NCBI GenBank assembly: GCA_963809795.1
Contig: CAWELN010000009.1
Location: 496,001-560,000 of the forward strand
Source of the DNA: DASUAS01 sp963809795
Lineage (GTDB): Bacteria; Actinomycetota; Acidimicrobiia; IMCC26256; DASPTH01
DNA: 64,000 nucleotides
Direction of reading: 5' to 3'
Shown here: piece by piece, positions 8,918-17,611 of the stretch
How positions within the stretch are numbered: the stretch's first letter is position 1
Layout of the letters: the number at the start of each line of letters is the position of its first letter
Program-made: the position numbers and the translations under genes
The notes under the pieces: model-generated
What the model was told of the DNA's origin: nothing
The model's database searches: none
Seen by the model: the letters and a program-made list of their open reading frames with translations, nothing else

Positions 8918-9674
8918 TCCGCGTCACCCGGCGCGCGGCCATGCCCCGCAGGTCGCCGTCGGCATCGCGCCAGGTGGTCGCGGCGGCGAAGCCGCGCGCG
9001 GCGAGCTCCGGCTCGAGCGCGTCGTCCTGCGTGCCACCGACCTCGACGACCAGCCAGCCGCCCGGGCGCAGGACCCGGGCCGCGTCGTCGACCACCCGCC
9101 GGACCACGTCGAGGCCGTCCGGTCCTCCGTCGAAGGCGGCGAGCGGCTCGTGACGCCGGGCGTCGGCGGGGAGGAGCGGGAGCGCACCGGTCGGGACGTA
9201 CGGTGCGACCGCGGTGAGCACGTCGACCGACTGCGGCCCGTGCACCGCGGCGGCCAGGTCACCGACCATCGCGGTGACGCCGTTGTCGCGCGCGCACCGA
9301 GCGGCGCGTGGATCCCGGTCGATGCCGATCACCCGTGCGTCGGGCACGGCCCGGCGCAGGTGCGCGGCGACCGCGCCCGTACCGGTGCACAGGTCGAGCG
9401 CGAACCCGGACCGCGGGAGCACGCGCGCGGCCCGGCGCGCCAGCTCCTCCGTCTGCTGCCGCGGAACGTAGACGCCGGGTGCCACGTGCAGCCGCGCGCC
9501 GCAGAACGTCGTCCACCCGGTGATCCAGGCGAGCGGCACGCCGTCCGCCCGGCGCCGCAGCCACGCCTCGAGCGTGTCGGCGTCGCGTGTGGTGGCGAGC
9601 ATGCGCGCGGCTTCCTCGTCGGCGGCGACGCACCCGGCGGCGCGCAACCGCGCCACGACGATCTCCCGGTTCAC
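8907..9674 (-). CDS. PrmC/HemK-like N5-glutamine methyltransferase homologue, altered NPPY motif
   Basis: 255 residues from GTG 9674, which overlaps the AraC stop. The N-terminal helical domain (LEAWLRRRADGVPLAWITGW) and VAPGVYVPRQQTEELARRA, SAM motif FALDLCTGTGAVAAHL and VIGIDRDPRAA are those of PrmC. The catalytic NPPY segment reads VAPYVPTG, and HEPLAAFDGGPDGLDVVRRV follows. This matches the PrmC-related actinobacterial branch with NAPY, with Val for Asn here. That Asn normally positions the glutamine, so activity on release factors is doubtful. Confidence 0.85.
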   Translation of the reverse strand: MNREIVVARLRAAGCVAADEEAARMLATTRDADTLEAWLRRRADGVPLAWITGWTTFCGARLHVAPGVYVPRQQTEELARRAARVLPRSGFALDLCTGTGAVAAHLRRAVPDARVIGIDRDPRAARCARDNGVTAMVGDLAAAVHGPQSVDVLTAVAPYVPTGALPLLPADARRHEPLAAFDGGPDGLDVVRRVVDDAARVLRPGGWLVVEVGGTQDDALEPELAARGFAAATTWRDADGDLRGMAARRVTRISG

Positions 9675-10660
9675 CGGGTCGCGGTGGAGTGACGGGCGAC
9701 GCGCCAGTGGCTGGGCGACGCACCGTGGGCGCGCTTGAACGCGCGGCTGAACGCCTCCTCCGAGTCGTAGCCGACCCGGCGCGCCACCGCCGCCACGCCG
9801 CTGTCGGTGTTGGCGAGCAGGTCCTCGGCCAGGTGCATGCGCCACTCGGTGAGGTAACGGATCGGTGAGCGCCCGAGCACCTGGCGGAAGCGCTCGTCGA
9901 GGCTCGAGCGGGAGACCGCCGCGCCCGCGGCGAGCTCGGCGACCGTCCAGCGCCGTTCGGGCGCACCGTGGAGCCGGGCCAGCGCCGGGGCCAGCACCGG
10001 ATCGTGCAACGCCGCCAGCCAGCCGTGGTCGACCGCGGGCGCCGACGCGAGGTGCACCCGCAGGACCTCGATGAGCACCAGCTCGGGGAGGCGCATCGCC
10101 TGCGCGCTGCCGCTCAGGTTCGTGGGCGGCGCGTGCTCCTGCATCGAATAGGTGACGCTCGCCCGCACCCATTCCGCGGCCGCGCCGTCGGGGAGGCGCA
10201 CCACGAACGCCGACGGGAACACCCGCAGCGCGGGATCGAAGAGCGGGTCCTCCGAGTGCAGGTACCCGCACACGAGATCGACGCGCGCACCGCCGCCACC
10301 GTGACGGATGGTCGGGAGCTGCGCCCACGGGAGCGGATCGAGGAGCGTCATGATCGAGACGAGCTCCGCCGGTGACTCGCCGCCGATGACGTGGCGGTCG
10401 CCGTAGGGCAGCACGATCACGTCGCCCTGCTCCGCCCAGTGACGGACGCCGTCGTCGCCCGCGACCCAACAGGTGCCCCGGGCGACGATGTGGAAGAGGA
10501 TGATGCTCGTCGCACCGGGATGGAGCGCATCGGCGAGCTGTTGGGGCGTCGACTCGAACGAGAAGCCCTCGCTCAGCTCCGACCGGAAGAAGATCGCGCC
10601 TTCGAGTCGCAGCTGTTCGAGCGCGGATTGAAGGAGCGCGGGCGCTTCGGTGTCGGTCAC
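9671..10660 (-). CDS. AraC-family transcriptional regulator with cupin N-domain
   Basis: 329 residues. The N-terminal part is a cupin_6-type sensor (GATSIILFHIVARGTCWV, VIVLPYGDRHVIGGE), and the last 100 residues hold the two AraC HTHs (VAELAAGAAVSRSSLDERFRQ and GVAAVARRVGYDSEEAFSRAF, GASPSHWR end). Such regulators usually control adjacent oxidoreductase genes. It is coupled to the PrmC-like gene downstream and lies 126 bp from the divergent VOC gene at 10787. Confidence 0.92.
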   Translation of the reverse strand: MTDTEAPALLQSALEQLRLEGAIFFRSELSEGFSFESTPQQLADALHPGATSIILFHIVARGTCWVAGDDGVRHWAEQGDVIVLPYGDRHVIGGESPAELVSIMTLLDPLPWAQLPTIRHGGGGARVDLVCGYLHSEDPLFDPALRVFPSAFVVRLPDGAAAEWVRASVTYSMQEHAPPTNLSGSAQAMRLPELVLIEVLRVHLASAPAVDHGWLAALHDPVLAPALARLHGAPERRWTVAELAAGAAVSRSSLDERFRQVLGRSPIRYLTEWRMHLAEDLLANTDSGVAAVARRVGYDSEEAFSRAFKRAHGASPSHWRVARHSTATR

Positions 10661-10786
10661 GAACGCAACTCTGGTGTCGCGGCCAGGTGGCGCGGTGTCG
10701 CGGTCATGGTCTCGAACGGGCTGCCCACGGATACTCAGTCTGTCACCGCGTCACCGCACGCACTCCCCCATCAGGAAGGCTCTCCC

Positions 10787-11185
10787 ATGACCGCATTCCC
10801 CCCGCTCACCCATGTCGCCCTCACCGTGCGCGACCTCTCGGTCAGCCGGCCCTGGTACGAGGCGCTCCTCGACGCCGAGCCGGTGCTCGACGAGGACACC
10901 GAGCCCGACATGCACCACTCGGTGTACCTGCTCGGGAACGGCACGCTCCTCGGGCTGCACCAGCACGGCACCGCGGCACCGTCGGAGCAATTCAGCGAGT
11001 TCCGCGTCGGTCTCGACCACGTCGCCTTCGGCTGCGCCGACCGCGAGGAGCTCGAGAAGTGGGCCCTGCGCCTCGACGAGCTCGGCGTCGCGCGCGGTCG
11101 CATCAAGGATGCGGCATACGGTTCCGGCGTGTCGTTCCGCGACCCCGACGGCATCGCGCTCGAGTTCTTCGCCCCGCCCTCGTGA
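10787..11185 (+). CDS. VOC family (glyoxalase/bleomycin resistance-type) protein
   Basis: 132-residue single VOC module pair: LTHVALTVRDLSVSRPWYEALLDAEPV, YLLGNGTLLGLHQH, GLDHVAFGCADREELEKW and GSGVSFRDPDGIALEFFAPP. The metal-ligand positions (H near residue 8, H/E in GLHQH, H in LDHVAF, E in ALEFF) are present, so it is plausibly metal dependent. Divergent from the AraC regulator, which may control it. Confidence 0.9.
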   Translation: MTAFPPLTHVALTVRDLSVSRPWYEALLDAEPVLDEDTEPDMHHSVYLLGNGTLLGLHQHGTAAPSEQFSEFRVGLDHVAFGCADREELEKWALRLDELGVARGRIKDAAYGSGVSFRDPDGIALEFFAPPS

Positions 11186-11296
11186 GCGATGGCGCGACGC
11201 CTGCCCCGACGCGATCGCCGCGTCGAGGTGGGCGTCGCGTCCGCGTCGCGAACCACCCACGATTGGCGACCCCGGGCGACGGGCATCACCCCTCCG

Positions 11297-12421
11297 ATGG
11301 AAACCTCAGGCGAGTACCTGCCCGTCGGTGTGCACGCGGCCGAGGTCCGGACGCTCTCCGAGCAGCGGGGCCCGATGGTCTCGGTCTACTTGAACACTCC
11401 CGGCGACCTCGAGCACGCGGCGCAGCTCGCCGACCTGCACTGGAACGACCTCCGGCGCGAGCTGACGTCCCGGGGCGCGGACCCCCGGGCGTTGGAGCAC
11501 GTGGCACCGTTCGTCGGCCCCGCCCACGAGCTCGGCCCCGCCCTCGCCGCGTTCGCCACCGCCGACGGACTCCTGCACGTGGAGCACGGTCCCGAACCGC
11601 TGCCCGCCGACGTCGGGCGGTGGGACCGGCTCCCGGTCCTCGGCCCGTTGCTCCGTTGGCGTCAGGACACCGTGCCCTACGTGGTGGTGCTCACCGACCG
11701 GCGCGGCGCCGACATCACCGCCTTCGGCGTCGGACCGGGCGAGGAGCACGCCCACGTCGACCCCGACGACTCCGGGCCCATCCGCAAGGTCAAGCCCGGA
11801 GGCTGGAAGCAACGGAAGATCCAGCAGCGCGCCGAGCGCACCTGGGAGAGCCATGCCCACGAGGTCGCCGATGCCGTCCGGAGCGCGAGCGACGAGGTCG
11901 GGGCCCAGGTGATCGTGGTCGGCGGTGACGTGCGGGCCGTCGAGCTGCTCGAAGGGCATCTCCCCGATCGTCTGCTGCTGAGGCTGCACGAGATCTCCGG
12001 CGGTCGCGCGCCGGGGGTCGACACCGAGCGGATGCAGGCGGAGATCGGGCGGTGGGTGCGCGACGCCGCGGCCCGGACCACCGTCGCCGCGCTGGAGAAG
12101 TTCCGCGAGGAGCACGGGGAGCACGATCGAGCCGCCGACGGCGTCGACGCGACGCTCGAGGCGCTCAGCGAGAGCCGGGTCGACGTGCTGCTCGTGCACG
12201 ACGACCCCGACGACGAGCGACGGGCGTGGTCCGGTCCGGACGCGGTTCCCGTCGCCGCGACCCCGGAGCTCCTGGAGGACCTCGGGATCACGGAGGCCGA
12301 GTCCGGTCGTCTCGTCGACGTGGCCATCCGGGCCGCGCTCGTCACCGGGGCCGGGGTGCGCCTCGTCCCGAAGGCCGGCGGTCCGACCGACGGCCTCGGT
12401 GCCATCCTGCGCTGGCACTGA
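11297..12421 (+). CDS. Balon/Rv2629-like release-factor homologue (baeRF), ribosome hibernation candidate
   Basis: 374 residues from ATG 11297. The architecture follows the bacterial archaeo-eukaryotic release-factor relatives: N-domain with GPMVSVYLNTPG, middle domain with YVVVLTDRRGADITAFGVG and the typical KPGGWKQRKIQQRAERTWE segment, then an L7Ae/Pelota-like C-domain with VIVVGGDVRAVELLEGHL and VDVLLVHDD. No GGQ peptide-release motif is present. Established knowledge: Balon (Psychrobacter) and mycobacterial homologues of this family bind the A site of idle ribosomes; M. tuberculosis Rv2629 belongs to the dormancy regulon. Function here is inference from similarity. An upstream in-frame GTG/ATG would add a low-complexity basic tail. 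Confidence 0.82.
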   Translation: METSGEYLPVGVHAAEVRTLSEQRGPMVSVYLNTPGDLEHAAQLADLHWNDLRRELTSRGADPRALEHVAPFVGPAHELGPALAAFATADGLLHVEHGPEPLPADVGRWDRLPVLGPLLRWRQDTVPYVVVLTDRRGADITAFGVGPGEEHAHVDPDDSGPIRKVKPGGWKQRKIQQRAERTWESHAHEVADAVRSASDEVGAQVIVVGGDVRAVELLEGHLPDRLLLRLHEISGGRAPGVDTERMQAEIGRWVRDAAARTTVAALEKFREEHGEHDRAADGVDATLEALSESRVDVLLVHDDPDDERRAWSGPDAVPVAATPELLEDLGITEAESGRLVDVAIRAALVTGAGVRLVPKAGGPTDGLGAILRWH

Positions 12422-12462
12422 CCTCGCGGCGGGACACTCGTCGCGAGAGAGGAGCACGACGC

Positions 12463-13434
12463 ATGACGTGGACACCAGATGCGGAGGCGCTGCGCGGCCG
12501 GGTCGCGGTCGTCGCCGGTGCGACCCGAGGCGCCGGCCGCGGCATCGCCGCCGCGCTCGGCGAGGCGGGCGCCACCGTGATCTGCACCGGTCGCACGACG
12601 CGCACGACCCGCTCGGAGTACGACCGGCCGGAGACGATCGAGGAGACCTCCGACCTGGTCACGTCGCTCGGTGGCCGCGGCATCGCCGTCGCCGTCGACC
12701 ACCTCGACCACGCGCAGGTGCGGGCCCTCGCCGACCGCGTGCGCGCCGAGCACGGCCACGTCGACGTGCTGGTCAACGACATCTGGGGCGGTGAGCTGCT
12801 CAAGGGCGGACCCGCGCAGTGGGGCACACCGATCTGGGAACACGACCTCGACGACGGTCTGCGGATCCTGCGCCTGGCGATCGAGACGCATCTCGTGACG
12901 TCGCACTTCCTGCTGCCGCTGCTCGTCGACCGTCCGGGTGGTCTCCTGGTCGAGGTCACCGACGGCACCACGCGCTACAACGCGTCGAACTACCGCATCT
13001 CGGTGTACTACGACCTGGCCAAGGTGGCGGTGAACCGGCTCGCCTTCTCACAGGGCCACGAGCTCGCGGCGCGCGACGGCACCGCGGTGTCGATCACGCC
13101 CGGCTTCCTGCGCTCGGAGATGATGCTCGACGCGTTCGGTGTCGACGAGGCGCACTGGCGCGACGCGGTCGACCCCGACCGGGGTGAGCGCGGCCTCCCG
13201 GTGGCGCCGCCCGACTTCGCCCTGTCGGAGTCGCCGCGGTTCGTCGGCCGGGCGGTCGCCGCCCTCGCGGCCGACCCCGATCGGGCCCGGTGGAACCAGC
13301 AGTCGGTGAGCTCGGGCGAGCTCGCGCAGGTGTACGGCTTCACCGATCTCGACGGCTCGCGCCCCGATGTCTGGCGCTTCATCGAGGAGGCGCGGGAGCC
13401 GGGGATCGAGGTCGATCGCTCCCGGTACCGGTGA
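12463..13434 (+). CDS. SDR family oxidoreductase (long variant)
   Basis: 323 residues with Rossmann motif AGATRGAGRGIA and cofactor loop TGRTTRTTRSEYDRPETIEET, a long insertion typical of this SDR subgroup. The usual NNAG is replaced by VNDIWGG. The catalytic Tyr/Lys pair is in VYYDLAKVAVNRLA and the ser position is EVTDGT, so the Ser is replaced by Asp/Thr. AGAGAGGAG precedes ATG 12463. It may share a transcript with the Balon-like gene 41 bp upstream. Substrate unknown. Confidence 0.85.
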   Translation: MTWTPDAEALRGRVAVVAGATRGAGRGIAAALGEAGATVICTGRTTRTTRSEYDRPETIEETSDLVTSLGGRGIAVAVDHLDHAQVRALADRVRAEHGHVDVLVNDIWGGELLKGGPAQWGTPIWEHDLDDGLRILRLAIETHLVTSHFLLPLLVDRPGGLLVEVTDGTTRYNASNYRISVYYDLAKVAVNRLAFSQGHELAARDGTAVSITPGFLRSEMMLDAFGVDEAHWRDAVDPDRGERGLPVAPPDFALSESPRFVGRAVAALAADPDRARWNQQSVSSGELAQVYGFTDLDGSRPDVWRFIEEAREPGIEVDRSRYR

Positions 13435-13538
13435 GCCGCCCATCGGCCGAGATGATGGAGCGTTGAACCTGCCACAAGGGTCCTCCGAAACGGGTCGCCG
13501 AGGCTTGAGCCCTCGAACGCAGCTCGGGAGGAGCTTGG

Positions 13539-14030
13539 ATGCGGGTGCAGCAGTTGGTGCGGAAGCGGGTCGCGGTCGTGGTGATGGCGGTCGTCCTGGG
13601 GGTGGGGCTCGCGTCCTGTGGTTTCGCGAACACGTCGAGTGGCGGTCCGGACGACCCGTACGCCGCCGGCCTGTTCAACGACCTGAACCACGACCGGGCG
13701 GTGAACGGCCTGCCCCCGCTGACCTGGAGCCCGAAGCTCGCCAACCAGGCGGGCGCGTGGGCGAACACCATGGCCAACAGCGGCGGCCTGGAGCACCAGA
13801 ACCTGGGGGCCCTGGTCAGCTCGGCCGACTACGGCGGGTTCCGTGCCATGGCCGAGAACATCTTCGTGGGCACCGTCGGGATGTCGGCCGAGCAGGTCGA
13901 GGGTGCCTGGATCAACTCGCCCGAGCACCGCGCCAACATCCTCTCGGGCAACTACAACATCGTGGGGATCGGGTACTTCCGTTCCGGTGACGGGCGCCTC
14001 TGGGCGGTCCAGGACTTCGGCGGCATCTGA
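13539..14030 (+). CDS. CAP/SCP-domain lipoprotein
   Basis: 163 residues with a lipoprotein signal: RKR, hydrophobic VVVMAVVLGVGLA and lipobox LASC (Cys near residue 27). The mature part is a single CAP/SCP (PF00188) domain: LFNDLNHDRAVNGLPPLTWSPKLANQAGAWANTMA, EHQNLG, GGFRAMAENIFVG and WINSPEHRANILSGNYNIVGIGYF, including the H/E/H residues of the CAP cavity. Bacterial CAP proteins are secreted and of unclear function. GGAGGAG ribosome site upstream. Confidence 0.92.
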   Translation: MRVQQLVRKRVAVVVMAVVLGVGLASCGFANTSSGGPDDPYAAGLFNDLNHDRAVNGLPPLTWSPKLANQAGAWANTMANSGGLEHQNLGALVSSADYGGFRAMAENIFVGTVGMSAEQVEGAWINSPEHRANILSGNYNIVGIGYFRSGDGRLWAVQDFGGI

Positions 14031-14058
14031 CGGCCCGCCCGACGGCACGCGGTTCGGG

Positions 14059-15000
14059 TCAGGGCTCGAACACCTGCAGCTCGGGATGGTCCTCGAGCAG
14101 GTAGTCGTTGGTGAGATCCTCGACGAGGTGGGTGGGCGCGACGGCGTCCAGCGCGTCGAGGGTCCATCCGCCGGCGTTGGTGATCGCCCGTTCGCGTTCC
14201 GGCTCGCTGAGGCGCGACACGGTGTCGCCCGCGACGTGGAACGTCCGCCCGTTGACGCCCCGCGCCGCGTCGGTGCAGAGCCACACCACCATCGGTGAGA
14301 TCTTCGCCGGTGGGTGCGTCTCGGGCGTCGCCACGTTGAACGCGAGGTCCGCGCCGCGGGGTGCCATCGTGATCGACATCAGCGTCGCCCACTTCGACGT
14401 GCGCTCGCCGTACTCCTTGGTCGACACCCCCAGCGCCAACGGGCGGATGGCGTTGCAGCGCACACCGAAGCGCCCGAGCTCACGGGCGACGGTCCGGGTC
14501 AGGCCCACCACACCTTCCTTCGCCGACGCGTACGCGATGGCCGACGGATGCCCGAACCCCGACCCCGAGCTCGTGTTGACGATCACCCCCGAACCCTGAC
14601 CGCAGAGGTGCGGGGCCGCTTCCCGGATCATCGCGAAGTACCCCTTGAGGTTCACGCCGAGGGCCAGGTCCCAGTCCTCCTCGGTGACGCGCCAGAGGTC
14701 GGCGTTGCGCGCCGCGGTGGCGTTGTTCACGACGATGTCGAGGTGGCCGAACTCGTCGATCGCGTGCTGGACGATCGAGCCGGCGCCGTCCCAGGTCGCC
14801 GAGCCGGCGTCCGCCACCGCGGTCCCGCCGGCCGCCTCGATCTCGGCCGCGACCGCGGCGGCGTCGGCACCGGTGCGACGGCCGACGTCGTTCACGAGGA
14901 CCGCCGCGCCCTCGGCCGCGAACAGCCGGGCGTGCTCGCGCCCGATGCCCCCTCCTGCCCCGGTCACGATCGCGACCTTGCCTTCGAGCCGTCCAGCCAT
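14059..15000 (-). CDS. SDR family oxidoreductase, peroxisomal hydroxyacyl-CoA dehydrogenase type
   Basis: 313 residues. GKVAIVTGAGGGIGREHARLFA, VVNDVG with an Asp that prefers NAD, NNATAARNADLW, NTSSGSG with the catalytic Ser and YASAKEGVVGLTR. The VLVNDVGRRTG segment is characteristic of the multifunctional-enzyme-type (17-beta-HSD4-like) (3R)-hydroxyacyl-CoA dehydrogenases. Probably acts on a CoA-thioester in fatty acid, steroid or terpenoid breakdown. Stands alone, convergent with the CAP lipoprotein. Confidence 0.9.
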   Translation of the reverse strand: MAGRLEGKVAIVTGAGGGIGREHARLFAAEGAAVLVNDVGRRTGADAAAVAAEIEAAGGTAVADAGSATWDGAGSIVQHAIDEFGHLDIVVNNATAARNADLWRVTEEDWDLALGVNLKGYFAMIREAAPHLCGQGSGVIVNTSSGSGFGHPSAIAYASAKEGVVGLTRTVARELGRFGVRCNAIRPLALGVSTKEYGERTSKWATLMSITMAPRGADLAFNVATPETHPPAKISPMVVWLCTDAARGVNGRTFHVAGDTVSRLSEPERERAITNAGGWTLDALDAVAPTHLVEDLTNDYLLEDHPELQVFEP

Positions 15001-15186
15001 GGGTGCCTCCTGGTGTCGGCGTGGAGGCTACGGGAGTGCGGACGATCACCTGGGTGCCGCCGGGAGCCCACCGCGAAACCGGTCCCGAACCGGGGCCGAC
15101 AGTGGCAGGGGTCACGAGGGCTCGAGATGCGCCCCCGGACGGCCGATGATCCCGGTGAACGGCGTCGAGGGAGCCAGGGGCGGCAC

Positions 15187-15594
15187 GTGTTCACACGGAA
15201 GCGGAACCCGGAACAGAAGACGTGGCGGCACGAACGGCGGCGCGACGCGCCTCGGGTCGCCGGCTGGACCAGCCGCTACCTCGTCGACGACCCCGACCGC
15301 GACCGCCCCTACGTCTCCGACAGCGACTACACCGAGTGCTTCGTGCGCGACCTCTCGACCACGGGCGTCGGGCTGCACAGCAGCGGCGGCGAGCTGGCGG
15401 TCGGTGACCGGGTGCTGCTCGACCTGCGCCTCGGCGCCCGCCACGGGGCCAGCATCCGGCTGACGGGCGAGGTCCGCCACGCGGTCGAGGACGACAACGG
15501 CGTCGTCACCGCCGGCCTCGAGCTCGTCGAAGTCGGCGACCTCGAACGGGCGTTGCTCCTCCGGCTGGTCCGCGAGCTCGAGCCCGCGACCTAG
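15187..15594 (+). CDS. PilZ domain protein, candidate c-di-GMP receptor
   Basis: 135 residues starting at GTG 15187. Both c-di-GMP motifs are intact: RDAPR (R19-R23, the RxxxR switch) and DLSTTG (D55-G60, the D/NxSxxG turn), followed by the barrel VGLHSSGGELAVGDRVLLDLRLG and IRLTGEVRHAVED. A single-domain PilZ protein with both motifs usually binds c-di-GMP. No diguanylate cyclase is in the window, so the effector partner is unknown. Confidence 0.88.
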   Translation: MFTRKRNPEQKTWRHERRRDAPRVAGWTSRYLVDDPDRDRPYVSDSDYTECFVRDLSTTGVGLHSSGGELAVGDRVLLDLRLGARHGASIRLTGEVRHAVEDDNGVVTAGLELVEVGDLERALLLRLVRELEPAT

Positions 15595-15655
15595 CACGAC
15601 CGCGCCGCTCGCGCGCGCAGGCGGGCTCACCGGGCGCCACGCCCCTGCCGCGTAA

Positions 15656-15676
15656 CCTCACAGATCGAGTGTGAGG
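15656..15676. promoter_or_regulatory. Inverted repeat upstream of alkB operon
   Basis: CCTCACA (15656-15662) and TGTGAGG (15670-15676) form a perfect 7-bp inverted repeat with a 7-nt spacer, ending 14 bp before the AlkB start. Could be an operator or an early stem-loop; no regulator other than the operon's own sigma factor is nearby. Confidence 0.4.
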
Positions 15677-15690
15677 ATCGTTCACCAGGT

Positions 15691-16482
15691 ATGAGCGGAA
15701 CGTCACCGTCGGCACGCGGGCGCATGCGGAGCAGCCGCCTCGGCGGCGTCCCGACCTCGTTGCCCGCGCCGGGGACCCGTCGGGTCGGGCAATTGGCGTT
15801 GGGTCTGGATGCCCCCGCCGACGGCGACCTGGGCTCGGAGGCGTCCCCCGCCGCGCCGCACACCACCCGACCGTTGCCCGACGTCGCCCACGTGCACGGG
15901 TGGCTGACCCCGCCCGAGCAGCGCTCCCTGGTCGAGCAGTTCCGCGAGTGGGCGCGCCCACCCGCCGGGCTCCGCCACCCCCGGGTGCCCACCGGCCACC
16001 TGATGACCGTCCAGTCGGTGTGCCTCGGCTGGCACTGGCAGCCGTACGCCTACTCCCGCACCGCCGACGACACCGATGCGGCACCGGTGAAGCCCTTGCC
16101 GCCCGACCTCGCCGAGCTCGCCCGGCGCGCGGTCGCCGACACCGGCGCCGGGAGCCCGATCGAACCCGACGCCGCCATCGTCAACCTGTACGCCCCCGGT
16201 GCCCGGCTGGGCCTGCACCAGGACGGCGAGGAGCCGTCGTCGGCGCCCGTGGTCACCATCAGCCTCGGCGACACCTGCGTCTTCCGCATGGCCGGTGTCG
16301 ATCGCCGCACGGGGCCCTTCACCGACGTCCACCTCGCCTCGGGCGACCTGCTCGTGTTCGGGGGCCGCAACCGGCGGATCTACCACGGGGTCCCCAAGGT
16401 GCTCGACGGCACCGGCCCCGCCGGGCTCGACCTCCCCCCGGGCCGACTCAGCATCACGGTGCGCGAAACCGGCTTGGCATGA
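15691..16482 (+). CDS. alkB: AlkB-type 2OG/Fe(II) dioxygenase, DNA alkylation repair
   Basis: 263 residues. The iron triad is H176-x-D178 (LGLHQDGEE) and H232 (IYHGVPKV), and the 2-oxoglutarate Arg and second Arg are in RLSITVR (about 252-258). The substrate-lid TVQSVCLGWHWQPYAY matches E. coli AlkB-type enzymes, which demethylate 1-methyladenine and 3-methylcytosine in DNA. The first 60 residues are a Pro/Arg-rich extension. First gene of a five-gene repair operon, overlapping the sigma factor by ATGA. Confidence 0.92.
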   Translation: MSGTSPSARGRMRSSRLGGVPTSLPAPGTRRVGQLALGLDAPADGDLGSEASPAAPHTTRPLPDVAHVHGWLTPPEQRSLVEQFREWARPPAGLRHPRVPTGHLMTVQSVCLGWHWQPYAYSRTADDTDAAPVKPLPPDLAELARRAVADTGAGSPIEPDAAIVNLYAPGARLGLHQDGEEPSSAPVVTISLGDTCVFRMAGVDRRTGPFTDVHLASGDLLVFGGRNRRIYHGVPKVLDGTGPAGLDLPPGRLSITVRETGLA

Positions 16483-17000
16483 CCGCGGGTCGCGCGACGA
16501 CCACCCGCCGGGGGTCGCGACCACCGTTCGAGCAGGTCGTCGAGGAGCACGGCCCGACGGTGATGCGGGTGTGCCGGGCGATCCTCGACCCCGCCGACGC
16601 CGAGGACGCGTGGATCGACACGTTCGTCTCGGCGATGCGCGCCTACCCCGAGCTGCGAGCCGACAGCAACGTGCGCGGCTGGCTGGTCACGATCGCCCAC
16701 AATCGCGCCGTCGACGTCCTCAGGGCCGCGCGCCGGCGGCCGGTCCCGACCGATCGCGTGCCCGACGAGCGCCCGACCACGCCCCACGCCATCGACGCCG
16801 CCGACGGACACGACGCGCTGCGGGCAGCACTCGACGCGCTCGCGCCGAAGCAACGCACCGCGGTCGTCTACCGCCACCTCGGCGAGCTCCCGTATCCGGA
16901 GATCGCCCGGGCGATGGGCACCAGCGAGACGGCCGCCCGCCGCAACGTGTCCGACGGCATCGCCAAGCTCCGCACCCGCCTCCGGGAGGACCGACCATGA
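16479..17000 (+). CDS. ECF RNA polymerase sigma factor in alkylation-repair operon
   Basis: 173 residues. Region 2: FEQVVEEHGPTVMRVCRAIL, DAEDAWIDTFVSAMRAYP and NVRGWLVTIAHNRAVDVLRAARRRP. Region 4: ALDALAPKQRTAVVYRHLGELPYPEIARAMGTSETAARRNVSDGIAKLRTRL. The start overlaps the alkB stop and its stop overlaps the ogt start, so all three are translationally coupled. No anti-sigma gene is visible. It probably drives this operon in response to alkylation, but the signal is unknown. Confidence 0.92.
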   Translation: MTAGRATTTRRGSRPPFEQVVEEHGPTVMRVCRAILDPADAEDAWIDTFVSAMRAYPELRADSNVRGWLVTIAHNRAVDVLRAARRRPVPTDRVPDERPTTPHAIDAADGHDALRAALDALAPKQRTAVVYRHLGELPYPEIARAMGTSETAARRNVSDGIAKLRTRLREDRP

Positions 17001-17611
17001 CCGAGCGCCTCGACGACGTGGACCTCGCGGTGCTGCTCGACGGCTCGTCCGCGCCGATCCCGTCGTCGTTGCACGAGCGATTCGTCACGCGCGCCGACGA
17101 CGAGAACCTGATCGACGTCGCCTACACCACCGTCGACACGCGCATCGGGCCGCTCCTGCTCGCCGCGTCCCCACTCGGTCTGCTGCGGGTGGCGTTCGCA
17201 CTGGAGGGGTTCGACGCCGTGGTCGCCGAGCTGGCCGACTCGGTGAGCCCGCGCGTCCTGCACGCGCCGCGCCGGCTCGACGCCGCGGCCCGGCAGGTCG
17301 ACGGCTACCTGAACGGGACCGTGGTGGCGTTCGATCTCCCGCTCGATCTCCGGCTCGCGCACGGCTTCCGCCGCGACGTGCTCCAGCACCTGCGCACCAT
17401 CCCGTACGGGCGCACGGAGAGCTACACCGTGGCGGCGCGCGGCGCGGGCCGGCCGGCCGCCGTCCGCGCCGCCGCGAGCGCGTGCTCGCACAACCCGATC
17501 CCGCTGGTGATCCCGTGCCACCGCGTCGTGCGCAACGACGGCTCGGTCGGCCAGTACCGCGGCGGCGCCTCGCTCAAGCGCGACCTGCTGCAGATGGAGT
17601 CCGCCGCGTGA
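16997..17611 (+). CDS. ogt: Methylated-DNA-protein cysteine methyltransferase
   Basis: 204 residues. The suicide cysteine is C174 in IPCHRVVRNDGSVGQYRGG, with the HTH/Arg-finger region RRDVLQHLRTIPYGRTESYTVAARGAGRPAAVRAAASACSHNPIPLVIP. It transfers the methyl of O6-methylguanine or O4-methylthymine to itself. The N-terminal 35 residues are an extension seen in actinobacterial forms that follow an ECF sigma gene. Overlaps both neighbours. Confidence 0.93.
   Translation: MTERLDDVDLAVLLDGSSAPIPSSLHERFVTRADDENLIDVAYTTVDTRIGPLLLAASPLGLLRVAFALEGFDAVVAELADSVSPRVLHAPRRLDAAARQVDGYLNGTVVAFDLPLDLRLAHGFRRDVLQHLRTIPYGRTESYTVAARGAGRPAAVRAAASACSHNPIPLVIPCHRVVRNDGSVGQYRGGASLKRDLLQMESAA

Noticed and set aside
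10391..10786. An upstream in-frame extension of the VOC gene by about 130 codons
   Set aside because: It is the antisense of the AraC gene; the VOC domain begins right at ATG 10787.
14314..15186. A long extension of the PilZ gene upstream
   Set aside because: It is antisense to the SDR at 14059-15000 and lacks any domain; GTG 15187 starts the PilZ N-terminal region with RxxxR at the expected distance.
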